Shown here one piece after another: positions 15,003 through 22,784 of a DNA stretch of 22,784 nucleotides (its first letter is position 1; each line of letters opens with the position of its first letter). The position numbers and the translations under genes are program-made. A model generated the notes under the pieces. It made no database searches, was not told the DNA's origin, and was given only the letters and a program-made list of their open reading frames with translations. Source of the stretch: an uncultured Chlorobiaceae bacterium (GTDB lineage Bacteria > Bacteroidota > Chlorobiia > Chlorobiales > Chlorobiaceae); assembly GCA_903917955.1 (NCBI GenBank), contig CAIXCO010000300.1, forward strand, positions 1 to 22,784. Direction: 5' to 3'.

Positions 15003-17750
15003 TCAAAAGTTATGACCGATACTGAAATAAAAGATTGTATTTGAAAATTTTAACGATGCAGACTCCATGTCGTAAGCCTCCTTGGGAAATGTGAACGCTT
15101 TTGAAACAGTCAATCTTGTCGGACCGAGAGGGGTTTGCCATATCATGCTGTATCCAATACCGTGGAGAATGCGTGTCGAAGAGATATCGTCCAGCTCGTT
15201 CCAGACATTTCCGACATTATAGTGCAGGAGCAGCGACAATGGAAAAAGAATTGCATAGGAGGGCTTGTAGCTCAACTGTATTCCTGCAGCAACCATGTTG
15301 TTGCAGGAAAGCTCGTTTTCTTTTAACCCTATGAAGCGCTGACTCCAGGAGGTTCCCGGTCCCCCGAGAAAAAATTTTTCTGAAAGCGGTAAGTTGCTGC
15401 TGCTCAGTCCGAAGAGTCCCGAAAGTTGCAGCACGGTTTTGCTCCCGAGCTGGAGATTTTCTTCGTGGTTACCCGATAACTGCCAGAAAATATTGCGATT
15501 GTCAAGCATGACCGGGGTCATCGAATATCTGAAGTTTGTGGCGGTACCTGACGTGGGAATCAGTGGGTTGTCTCTTGAGTCAAGGGAGAACTGCGTACCG
15601 ATGGAGAGTATATTGGTGGCCGATGTCGTCAGTGGTGTGCCTGCACTTTTTTCAGCGTAGGATTGTGAATTCTGCAGGGTCATATCGGCAACAAGTTTCC
15701 CGTTTTTCCGAATTCTTATACCAAAAGCCGGGCTGATACCGTATTTTTGTATTCCGTAATTTGTTATGTTGCCCTCTCTGTTGAGGTTTTCAAAAGAGTG
15801 CTGTTCATAAAAGAGGCGCGAGGAGATCGTCAGGTGTGATGGCCCGATGCGTGGCATATTGAATTCAAGGTTCAGGAGGTTGCTTTTTCGGCCTGTTTTC
15901 AGCCAGCCACCAATTGAATTTGCTGTTCCAGCGAGATTTTCGTTTCTGACATCAAGCAAAAACTGGGCGTTGTTTGTTTCATCATAGCGAAATCCGAGCC
16001 GGAGGACTGACGCATTTTTTTCTTCAAGAGAAAATTTGAGCAGTGTGCTCCCGTCGGGTGTTGATGGCAGAGGAGACCCTTCGGAAATGGAGACTCGGCT
16101 GAAGACTCCCGTTTCGTAAAGATTATCGACAGACTCTTCGGCATTGCGGATGTTGAACGAGCGGCTTGTGTCTATTTTTATTTCTCGCTCTACAGGGGTG
16201 GATTTCGTGATATTTTTGTCCTGACAGATCTCAATGCCGTCCGCTTTTCCGGAAGAGAGCTTTACCTGAAGGGTGCTGCCTGCCATTGAGCTGCTTGCAA
16301 TGGTGACCAGACTGTATCCTTTTTTTCGGTATTTTTTGATCAGTGCTTCAAGAGCTTTTGTGCCTGCGGCATTGGTCGAGAGCGTTTTCATGACCGGCCT
16401 GAAACAGGATTCGACCTCTTCTTGTGAAAGGGTGTCGGGCGGGCCTCCTGTAACAGATATTTTTTGTATTCCTGGCAGTGGTTTAAGGTGAAAGATGACT
16501 GTTTTGCGTTTGCTGTCCACTTCTGCGTAGACACTGGTGAAGAGATCGGTTTCGAGCAGTTCCTGAAGGGTCTGGGCGAGGTCGGTTGCATTGCGGACAA
16601 GAGCTGAAACAACAAGGTAGTGTTCCCGGAATTCAGGACGCTCCTGGCTAAAAAGAATTTTTTTTGAAAAGTTTCCAATCGCAATGCCGTGGCGACTTTT
16701 CTCTTCTATGCTGCGTTTTATGGTTTCGGCAAGAAGCTTCCCTTTGGCATATCCTGCATCCACAAGGGCTTTGATATCTGAAAAATCGGTCGCTTTATGT
16801 TCACTGAGGTCGGGCGTGATAACGATGTCAGCTTTTGCCAACTGTGCAGGATATTGCAGTTTTGTCAAAATGGTCATGGCTTGATCGGCCGCTTTCCAGG
16901 GAAGATCAAGTTCTCCGCCGGTTGCGTACATGCTTCCATGAGTATCGACGGCAATTTTATAGCGTGCGTTGATGCTTTCAAGTTCATCAACAGGAAGATT
17001 TGCAACGAGCCCACCGTCAACGAGTTGATAACCGTCACGCCGGATCGGTTCAAACAGAATCGGTACGGTGCTGCTTGCCCGCATTGCCTCTGAGAGTGAA
17101 CCGGAGGTGAGCGTGATACGTTTTCCTGAGACAAGGTCGGTCGATACAGCCCTGAAATTGACCGGAAGGGTTGAGAAGTCGCCGGAACTCTTGTAAAGAG
17201 AATTTAACGCCAGAAGATCGAGGGTTCCGGTCAATACCTGGGCAGAATTCAGCGATTTTGGCATCAGAAGCTTCAGTTTATCGAAACGGATTGCTATGGA
17301 TGCCCGGTCGCGTATTCTTTGTTGTTCCAGAAAGATGTTTGAACGGGAGTAAGCGTCTTGGATTGAAATCATGGATTGCCAGGGAAGGCTCTGGGCGATC
17401 TCTTCAAGTTCTTCCGGGCTGTATCCACAACTGTAGAGCCCTCCGATAATTGCCCCCATGCTTGTGCCTGCTATAACGTCAATGGGAACTCCCTCTTCAT
17501 CAAGGGCTTTAAGCACACCTATCTGCGAAAGAGCGTTGGCTCCACCGCCCGAGAGGGCAAGACCGACGCTTTTTCTTGCTGGCCTCATGGCATGGTGAAT
17601 GACGTAGCGGCGCATGGGCACTGTAAGCGTGTCGGGATAGACAAGAGCTATGGTGGCTGGCGAGGCCATGGCACGAGGAGGTGGCGTCACACCCTGCAGG
17701 AGGGCGGCAAGCAGTATTGTTATGTGAAAAAGTGTTCTGAGGTTCAGCAA
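15003..17750 (-). CDS. Secreted patatin-like phospholipase fused to an Omp85/BamA-type barrel
   Basis: A 915-residue outer-membrane protein of the general PlpD-like design. TTG 17750 is the chosen start: AGGAG lies eight bases ahead, and it gives MLNLRTLFHITILLAALLQG, a signal peptide with a likely cut after A-M-A near residue 28. Longer starts (up to 17918) would overlap accD and bury the signal. The patatin domain (about 60-350) has the G-G-G-A oxyanion loop at 68-71, nucleophile Ser97 in G-T-S-M-G, and Asp245 in D-G-G, so lipase activity is expected. Residues about 378-578 look like three POTRA-like units, and about 580-915 form a beta-barrel ending in aromatic F-Y-F-S-I-G-H-N-F. Substrate and surface exposure are inferred. 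surE and bshC follow on the same strand. Confidence 0.9.
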   Translation of the reverse strand: MLNLRTLFHITILLAALLQGVTPPPRAMASPATIALVYPDTLTVPMRRYVIHHAMRPARKSVGLALSGGGANALSQIGVLKALDEEGVPIDVIAGTSMGAIIGGLYSCGYSPEELEEIAQSLPWQSMISIQDAYSRSNIFLEQQRIRDRASIAIRFDKLKLLMPKSLNSAQVLTGTLDLLALNSLYKSSGDFSTLPVNFRAVSTDLVSGKRITLTSGSLSEAMRASSTVPILFEPIRRDGYQLVDGGLVANLPVDELESINARYKIAVDTHGSMYATGGELDLPWKAADQAMTILTKLQYPAQLAKADIVITPDLSEHKATDFSDIKALVDAGYAKGKLLAETIKRSIEEKSRHGIAIGNFSKKILFSQERPEFREHYLVVSALVRNATDLAQTLQELLETDLFTSVYAEVDSKRKTVIFHLKPLPGIQKISVTGGPPDTLSQEEVESCFRPVMKTLSTNAAGTKALEALIKKYRKKGYSLVTIASSSMAGSTLQVKLSSGKADGIEICQDKNITKSTPVEREIKIDTSRSFNIRNAEESVDNLYETGVFSRVSISEGSPLPSTPDGSTLLKFSLEEKNASVLRLGFRYDETNNAQFLLDVRNENLAGTANSIGGWLKTGRKSNLLNLEFNMPRIGPSHLTISSRLFYEQHSFENLNREGNITNYGIQKYGISPAFGIRIRKNGKLVADMTLQNSQSYAEKSAGTPLTTSATNILSIGTQFSLDSRDNPLIPTSGTATNFRYSMTPVMLDNRNIFWQLSGNHEENLQLGSKTVLQLSGLFGLSSSNLPLSEKFFLGGPGTSWSQRFIGLKENELSCNNMVAAGIQLSYKPSYAILFPLSLLLHYNVGNVWNELDDISSTRILHGIGYSMIWQTPLGPTRLTVSKAFTFPKEAYDMESASLKFSNTIFYFSIGHNF

Positions 17751-17871
17751 TGGTGGTGCTCCTGGTTCATAAAGCGGTGATAAGGGTTCTTTCTTCGGGC
17801 TGCTTTTGAGAATCTCATGCGGAGTTCCTATCTTGAGTTTTAATGTATAACCTTTACACCTCATTTTGAAA

Positions 17872-18711
17872 ATGGCTTGGTTTAAACGGGTAAAACCCTC
17901 AATACGTCCTACCGACAAGCGTGATATGCCGGAAGGGTTGTGGTGGAAATGTGAAAAGTGTGGAGCGACGCTTCATAAAAAACAGTTTGAAGATCATTTC
18001 TTTACCTGTGCAGAGTGCAGTCACCATTTCAGAATATCCCCTTATAAGTATTTCTCGATTCTTTTCGACGGCGACAAGTACTCCGAGTTTGATGATACTT
18101 TGCGTTCAGCCGACCCTCTCGGTTTTACTGATACGAAAAAATATCCTGACCGGGTACACGATACCATTGAAAAGAGCGGAAAGACTGAAGCATGTCGTAA
18201 TGCTCATGGAGAGTGCGAAGGCTCTCCCCTTGTTGTTTCGGCGATGGATTTTGGCTTTATCGGTGGATCAATGGGCTCTGTTGTTGGTGAAAAAATAGCA
18301 CGTGCCGTCGACAAGTCACTTGAGCTTAATGCTCCTCTTCTTGTGATTTCACAGTCGGGCGGAGCAAGGATGATGGAGGGGGCCTTCAGTCTCATGCAGA
18401 TGGCCAAAACTGCAGCGCGACTTACCCGGCTGAGCGACAGAAAGCTCCCCTTTATCTCCCTGATGACTGATCCGACCATGGGCGGTATCAGTGCCTCCTT
18501 TGCCATGCTTGGCGATATTAATATCAGTGAGCCGAAAGCCCTTATCGGGTTTGCAGGCCCCAGGGTGATCCGCGATACCATCAAAAGAGATCTGCCTGAT
18601 GGGTTCCAGCGTGCAGAGTTTTTGCTTGAACATGGTTTTCTTGACCGTATCATTCATCGCAGGGATCTGAAAAGTGAACTGGCCACCCTGCTTGCCATGC
18701 TGAAGATTTAG
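17872..18711 (+). CDS. accD: Acetyl-CoA carboxylase carboxyltransferase subunit beta
   Basis: AccD, 279 residues, pairs with AccA to move carboxyl from biotin to acetyl-CoA, the first step of fatty acid synthesis. ATG 17872 gives MAWFKRVKPSIRPTDKRDMP, the usual family start; the TTG at 17866 adds only two residues. A zinc ribbon has Cys27, Cys30, Cys46 and Cys49, at the same places as in E. coli. The carboxyltransferase body follows, with S-Q-S-G-G-A-R-M-M-E-G near 160 and M-G-G-I-S-A-S-F-A near 205. It is transcribed away from the patatin-Omp85 gene. Its TAG stop overlaps the stop of thyX by four bases, tail to tail. Confidence 0.96.
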   Translation: MAWFKRVKPSIRPTDKRDMPEGLWWKCEKCGATLHKKQFEDHFFTCAECSHHFRISPYKYFSILFDGDKYSEFDDTLRSADPLGFTDTKKYPDRVHDTIEKSGKTEACRNAHGECEGSPLVVSAMDFGFIGGSMGSVVGEKIARAVDKSLELNAPLLVISQSGGARMMEGAFSLMQMAKTAARLTRLSDRKLPFISLMTDPTMGGISASFAMLGDINISEPKALIGFAGPRVIRDTIKRDLPDGFQRAEFLLEHGFLDRIIHRRDLKSELATLLAMLKI

Positions 18712-19358
18712 CTCCAGGAAAGTGCAGCAGCCGTAACAGGGAATTGCGTCATGAAAATTTTTTTGATTTCAAGGGCAATTTCCTGGTGTTCCTGTTGCGT
18801 GCTTTTGTCGGTTCGCACCTCCAGATAGTGTATCCAGCTTCTCACAGAGCCCTTCATGTAGAGTTTTGTTTGGGTAGCCATTGGCAAAAGCACTCTGGCG
18901 CACTCTTTGGCAATGCCCTTTTCAAGCGCCTTGTTGTACTCTTCAAGCGTCAATCGGGCAATGCGTTCCTGCGCTTCGTCAAACCACTCTTTTGTGGCAT
19001 CGTCAAGATCGTTCAGCGAGTTTTGCCGGTTTTTGCTGTCCTGCCGTCTTGGCATGTATCGCTCAATCTCTTGCGCTTTGGCGTAGCGCTGTGAGAACTC
19101 CTGAAACTGAAAACTTTTATGGCGAAGAATTTGTGGAGAAATGGCTCTTGAGGTCACAATTTCAACCGTCATATCGACCATCTCAAAGACGCTCCAGTGC
19201 TTGTGCCCAATACAGTAGGCAAGCAACTTTTCATAATTGGGAGTCTCTTGATGAGGGCTGGAGACTCGTGCGCAATAAGCGATAAGTCCTTCGGGAGAGA
19301 GTGGCTGATTGTCGACCTCGATGAGCGGAGAGGTGACCGAGATAAGGCGTACCTGCAT
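18708..19358 (-). CDS. thyX: FAD-dependent thymidylate synthase ThyX
   Basis: ThyX, 216 residues, makes dTMP from dUMP with FAD and methylene-tetrahydrofolate. The start MQVRLISVTSPLIEVDNQPL at 19358 is preferred; the frame is open to 19442 but the extra 28 residues do not look like the family. The ThyX signature R-H-R-x7-S appears as R79-H80-K81-x7-S89 (R-H-K-S-F-Q-F-Q-E-F-S-Q-R-Y), with Lys for the second Arg. R-S-W-I-H-Y-L-E-V-R and the run of Q-x-E-H-Q-E-I-A near the C-terminus are also typical. No thyA is seen nearby. Its tail overlaps accD by four bases. Confidence 0.94.
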   Translation of the reverse strand: MQVRLISVTSPLIEVDNQPLSPEGLIAYCARVSSPHQETPNYEKLLAYCIGHKHWSVFEMVDMTVEIVTSRAISPQILRHKSFQFQEFSQRYAKAQEIERYMPRRQDSKNRQNSLNDLDDATKEWFDEAQERIARLTLEEYNKALEKGIAKECARVLLPMATQTKLYMKGSVRSWIHYLEVRTDKSTQQEHQEIALEIKKIFMTQFPVTAAALSWS

Positions 19359-19410
19359 GTTCCACAATGGTTTTATTGTATTGAATATCAATATAGAAAA
19401 ACGGATTAAC

Positions 19411-19440
19411 TTTTCCCGCCCTTCCATTTTGGCGGAAAGC
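19411..19440. other. Inverted repeat between thyX and clpP
   Basis: CCGCC (19416-19420) and GGCGG (19431-19435) can pair, extended by TTT/AAA with one bulge, around a 10-base loop. It lies about 55 bases upstream of thyX and about 80 upstream of clpP in the shared divergent region. It may be an operator or leader hairpin, or chance; no T-tract directly follows. Confidence 0.35.
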
Positions 19441-19515
19441 ATCCTTTTTTGCTAATTGGAGGCGGAATTCTTTATTTTAAGGGGTGACTTACCAAATTCA
19501 AACGACAGTGCAGTT

Positions 19516-20193
19516 ATGGCAAATATTAATTTCGGTTTTGAGCACCACGCCAAAAAGATGTATTCAGGGGCGATAGAGCAGGGGATCACCAACACTCTTG
19601 TACCCATGGTTATAGAAACTTCGGGGCGCGGCGAGCGGGCGTTCGATATTTTTTCACGCCTTTTGCGTGAACGCATTATTTTTCTCGGCAATGGAATTGA
19701 CGAGCATGTGGCAGGCCTTATCATGGCCCAGCTTATTTTTCTCGAATCAGAGGATCCTGAGCGCGATATCTACATCTATATCAACTCTCCGGGTGGCAGT
19801 GTCTCTGCAGGTCTCGGAATATACGACACCATGCAGTATATCCGTCCCGAAGTTTCGACAGTCTGTGTCGGCATGGCGGCAAGCATGGGTGCATTTCTTC
19901 TTGCCAGTGGAGCAAAAGGCAAACGGGCATCACTTCCCCATTCAAGAATTATGATTCATCAGCCCTCAGGTGGCGCGCATGGACAGGAGACCGACATCGT
20001 CATTCAGGCGCGGGAGATAGAGAAGATCCGCACGCTGCTTGACGAACTGCTTGCCACCCATACCGGCAAGGATGTCCGTCAGATACGTGAAGATTCGGAA
20101 CGCGATCGCTGGATGAATGCTACGGAGGCGCTTGAATACGGCATTATCGACGCCATTTTCCAGAAACGTCCCATGCCAGAAAAGAAGGACTAA
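19516..20193 (+). CDS. clpP: ATP-dependent Clp protease proteolytic subunit
   Basis: ClpP, 225 residues, forms the serine-protease barrel that degrades proteins fed by ClpX or ClpA/C. The catalytic triad is present: Ser123 in G-M-A-A-S-M-G-A, His148 in I-M-I-H-Q-P-S-G-G, and probably Asp193 in R-E-D-S-E-R-D-R-W. I-N-S-P-G-G-S-V at 90-96 is the oxyanion/substrate strand. ATG 19516 gives MANINFGFEHHAKK; the TTG at 19456 would add 20 unrelated residues. A GGAGG at 19458-19462 is too far ahead to serve it, and no other Shine-Dalgarno is clear. The N-terminal ~35 residues are longer than mature E. coli ClpP and may include a propeptide. valS follows after 18 bases. Confidence 0.95.
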   Translation: MANINFGFEHHAKKMYSGAIEQGITNTLVPMVIETSGRGERAFDIFSRLLRERIIFLGNGIDEHVAGLIMAQLIFLESEDPERDIYIYINSPGGSVSAGLGIYDTMQYIRPEVSTVCVGMAASMGAFLLASGAKGKRASLPHSRIMIHQPSGGAHGQETDIVIQAREIEKIRTLLDELLATHTGKDVRQIREDSERDRWMNATEALEYGIIDAIFQKRPMPEKKD

Positions 20194-20211
20194 CCCCGGA
20201 CGACAGTTATT

Positions 20212-22784
20212 ATGAGTGATCAGACCGAAGTATTCAATCTGGAAAAAAACTACAATCATCACGATGTCGAAGAGCGGTGGGGAAGTGCGCACTGGGAGGC
20301 GCTCGGCAGTTTCCACGCCGAAAGCTCCCGTGTGTCGGAAACGGGCAAGATGCCCTATACCGTCCTCATGCCTCCGCCCAATGTGACCGGAAGCCTGACG
20401 CTCGGTCATGTACTGAACCATACTTTGCAGGATATTTTTATCCGTTACAGCCGCATGACCGGAAAAGAGGCTTTGTGGCTTCCCGGTACCGATCATGCAG
20501 GTATTGCAACGCAGACGGTGGTGGAGCGCAAGCTGAAAAAGGAGGGGATAACCCGCCACGATCTTGGTCGCAAGGAGTTTTTAGGCCATGTCTGGCAGTG
20601 GAGGGAGGAGTATGGTGACCTTATTCTCCGTCAATTGCGCCGACTCGGCATCTCCTGTGACTGGCGGCGCAACCTCTTTACCATGGATGAGAGTGCCTCA
20701 AAAGCGGTCATCAACGCCTTCATTACCCTCTACCGTGACGGATTGATCTACCGTGGCACCCGTATCATCAACTGGTGCCCTGTTTCACAGACGGCGCTCT
20801 CTGACGAAGAGGTGATCATGAAGTCGCGCAGGGACAGTCTGGTTTATGTGCAGTATGCCCTGGTCAGCCATCCCGGACGCTTCATCACTATCGCGACCGT
20901 CAGGCCCGAAACCATTCTGGCCGATGTTGCCATTGCCGTCAACCCCAACGATTCCCGTTACGCCGCTCTTGTAGGCGAGCTTGCCATTGTGCCGGTTGCG
21001 GGGCGCTATATCCCGATTATTGCTGATGACTATGTTGATATTGAATTTGGTACCGGCGCCCTGAAAATTACCCCGGCACATGACGCCAATGACTATGAAG
21101 TTGCTAAACGTCATAATCTTCCCATTCTTTCGGTTGTTGGAAAAGATGGCAAAATGACCGACGAGTTTGGCTATGGCGGCATGGATCGCTTCGTTGCCCG
21201 CGAAAAAATTCTTGTTGACCTCGAAGAGCTTGGCAACCTTGTTCGTGTTGAGGAGTATGAACACAACGTGGGTTATTCTGAGCGGGCCGATGTGGTCGTT
21301 GAGCCCTATCTTTCCGAGCAGTGGTTTGTCAAAATGAAACCTCTTGCTGAATCGGCTCTGCAGGTTGTCAACGATGGCGAAATACGCTTTCACCCTCCGC
21401 ACTGGATCAACACCTACCGTCACTGGATGGGCAATATCCGCGACTGGTGCATCTCCCGTCAGCTCTGGTGGGGGCACCGCATTCCGGCCTGGTACGACAG
21501 CGAGGGCAAGGTATGGGTTGCCGCATCCTACGAAGAGGCCTGTCATCTTGCCGGTACCGACAAGCTGGTGCAGGACGATGATGTGCTCGATACCTGGTTC
21601 TCTTCATGGCTCTGGCCGCTGACAACGCTCGGCTGGACAGACAAGCAGAGTGACAATGAAAATCTCAGGGCCTTTTATCCCACTGACACGCTGGTGACAG
21701 GTCCGGATATTATTTTTTTCTGGGTTGCAAGAATGGTGATGGCCGGGCTTTATTTTAAAGGGTCGGTTCCTTTCCGTGACGTCTATTTTACCAGCATTAT
21801 CCGTGACATGAAGGGGCGCAAGCTCTCAAAGTCACTTGGTAATTCACCCGACCCGATCAAGGTGATGGATACCTACGGCACTGATGCCCTGCGCTTCACC
21901 ATCATCTACATTGCGCCTCTCGGCCAGGATGTTCTTTTCGGTGAGGAGAAGTGTGAACTCGGCCGGAATTTTGCCACCAAAATATGGAATGCTTCACGTC
22001 TGGTCTTCATGCAGCGCGAAAAATATTTCCGCGACCATGAAGAGTTTGCTGCCGTTTATTCTGACTTCGATTCCCGTTCTGTAACAGTTGATTTAGCTGG
22101 CGAGTGGCTTCTGGCCGGATATCACGGTATGCTTGAGCGCTACCACACCGCCTTCACGCAGTTCAGGGTCAATGATATTGTCAAAAATCTCTACGACTTT
22201 TTCTGGCGCGACTATTGCGACTGGTATCTGGAGGCTTTGAAGGTGAGGCTTTCAGGGGAGTTGACCAGAGAGGAGGCCCAGCAGACAGTATGCCTTGCGG
22301 TCTCTGTGCTTGAGGGTACCCTCAAGGCTCTGCACCCTGTGATGCCTTTTATTACCGATGAGATATGGCATCAGGTGCTTCAGCGTTCGCCTGAAGAGAG
22401 CGTTGCTCTCTCTCCAATGCCCCTTTCAGACCGTGAACTTGCAGGGATTGATCTCCGTGCTTTTTCCTTCATACAGAAGCTGGTAACCGAGGTGAGGAGC
22501 CTCCGCTCGCTCTTCGGTGTTCCCCACAGCAGTCGGGCCACGGTACTTTTCAGGCCAGCCAATGAGGGTGACTGGTTGCTCATTGAAGCTACTCTTCCGC
22601 TGATTGCTGCGCTTGGTCAATGCAATCCGCAACTTATGGATGGTGGTCAACGTCCGCCACACGCTGCTGGCTCAGTGGTTGAGGGTAATGAACTATTTGT
22701 GCTGCTTGAGGGGTTGATATCATTTGACAAGGAGCGTGTCAGGCTTCAGAAAGAGATTGGTAACATTACCTCTTATGTCAGCTC
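20212..22784 (+). CDS. valS: Valyl-tRNA synthetase (3' end outside window)
   Basis: ValRS charges tRNA-Val and edits threonyl errors. The window holds about 857 residues without a stop; the gene runs off the right edge (family about 880-950). The start MSDQTEVFNLEKNYNHHDVE at 20212 is followed by P-P-P-N-V-T-G-S and the HIGH-like G-H-V-L-N-H at 65-70. The CP1 editing domain occupies roughly 200-420, with T-V-R-P-E-T. The KMSKS loop is K-L-S-K-S at 537-541. The anticodon-binding part and the start of the C-terminal coiled coil (F-D-K-E-R-V-R-L-Q-K-E-I) reach the edge. It is 18 bases after clpP and likely co-transcribed; no clear Shine-Dalgarno. Confidence 0.97.
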   Translation, partial: MSDQTEVFNLEKNYNHHDVEERWGSAHWEALGSFHAESSRVSETGKMPYTVLMPPPNVTGSLTLGHVLNHTLQDIFIRYSRMTGKEALWLPGTDHAGIATQTVVERKLKKEGITRHDLGRKEFLGHVWQWREEYGDLILRQLRRLGISCDWRRNLFTMDESASKAVINAFITLYRDGLIYRGTRIINWCPVSQTALSDEEVIMKSRRDSLVYVQYALVSHPGRFITIATVRPETILADVAIAVNPNDSRYAALVGELAIVPVAGRYIPIIADDYVDIEFGTGALKITPAHDANDYEVAKRHNLPILSVVGKDGKMTDEFGYGGMDRFVAREKILVDLEELGNLVRVEEYEHNVGYSERADVVVEPYLSEQWFVKMKPLAESALQVVNDGEIRFHPPHWINTYRHWMGNIRDWCISRQLWWGHRIPAWYDSEGKVWVAASYEEACHLAGTDKLVQDDDVLDTWFSSWLWPLTTLGWTDKQSDNENLRAFYPTDTLVTGPDIIFFWVARMVMAGLYFKGSVPFRDVYFTSIIRDMKGRKLSKSLGNSPDPIKVMDTYGTDALRFTIIYIAPLGQDVLFGEEKCELGRNFATKIWNASRLVFMQREKYFRDHEEFAAVYSDFDSRSVTVDLAGEWLLAGYHGMLERYHTAFTQFRVNDIVKNLYDFFWRDYCDWYLEALKVRLSGELTREEAQQTVCLAVSVLEGTLKALHPVMPFITDEIWHQVLQRSPEESVALSPMPLSDRELAGIDLRAFSFIQKLVTEVRSLRSLFGVPHSSRATVLFRPANEGDWLLIEATLPLIAALGQCNPQLMDGGQRPPHAAGSVVEGNELFVLLEGLISFDKERVRLQKEIGNITSYVS

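Noticed and set aside
20785..21546. Minus-strand frame of 253 codons inside valS
   Set aside because: Shadow of valS; the plus-strand frame is continuous through it with the synthetase motifs on both sides.
1..22784. CRISPR array, tRNA, rRNA or insertion sequence
   Set aside because: No short regularly spaced repeats, no cloverleaf-like segment with a CCA-type end, and no transposase or integrase motif were found by eye on either strand.

Overview
The window looks like chromosomal DNA of a green sulfur bacterium (Chlorobiaceae) or a close relative in the Chlorobi/Bacteroidetes group. Three things point there: a bacillithiol ligase BshC, a GlmU-like protein of the Bacteroidetes/Chlorobi type, and a small Cys-rich regulator of the archaeal/Chlorobi COG2522 type. 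Many genes also lack a clear Shine-Dalgarno, and several use GTG or TTG starts. The assignment rests on recognised protein families; no search was run. Most of the window is housekeeping DNA.

Layout. 1-1252: a toxin-antitoxin pair (Phd-like antitoxin, YoeB-like toxin) lies between two 229-base direct copies of the 3' end and terminator of frr. 1081-1888: rpmE-frr operon, minus strand. 1989-6548: recG, rsgA and a Sad/YneI-type aldehyde dehydrogenase, plus strand, closed by a 15-bp hairpin. 6649-9853: two paralogous minus-strand regulators (coiled coil plus LuxR-type HTH), one short and one long, around a plus-strand lipid-kinase-like gene. 10125-12423: GlmU-like protein, trpG/pabA and the COG2522-like regulator, plus strand. 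12436-17750: a minus-strand run encoding a secreted patatin-Omp85 fusion, SurE and BshC. 17872-18711: accD, plus strand. 18708-19358: thyX, minus strand, overlapping the end of accD. 19516 to the window end: clpP and valS, valS being cut by the edge.

How the genes fit together. rpmE-frr, rsgA and valS serve translation, recG serves DNA repair, accD fatty acid synthesis, thyX dTMP synthesis, clpP proteolysis and bshC low-molecular-weight thiol synthesis. The accessory parts are the frr-flanked toxin-antitoxin unit and the paired HTH regulators.

The strongest unusual signal is the frr 3'-end duplication. The two coding copies differ at six sites, all of them third codon positions, so the extra copy looks like the end of a once-functional frr allele that arrived with, or was left by, the inserted unit. 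The paired regulators, with an unrecognised N-terminal domain in the long one, and the patatin-Omp85/SurE/BshC gene order come next. No tRNA, rRNA, CRISPR array or insertion sequence was seen.
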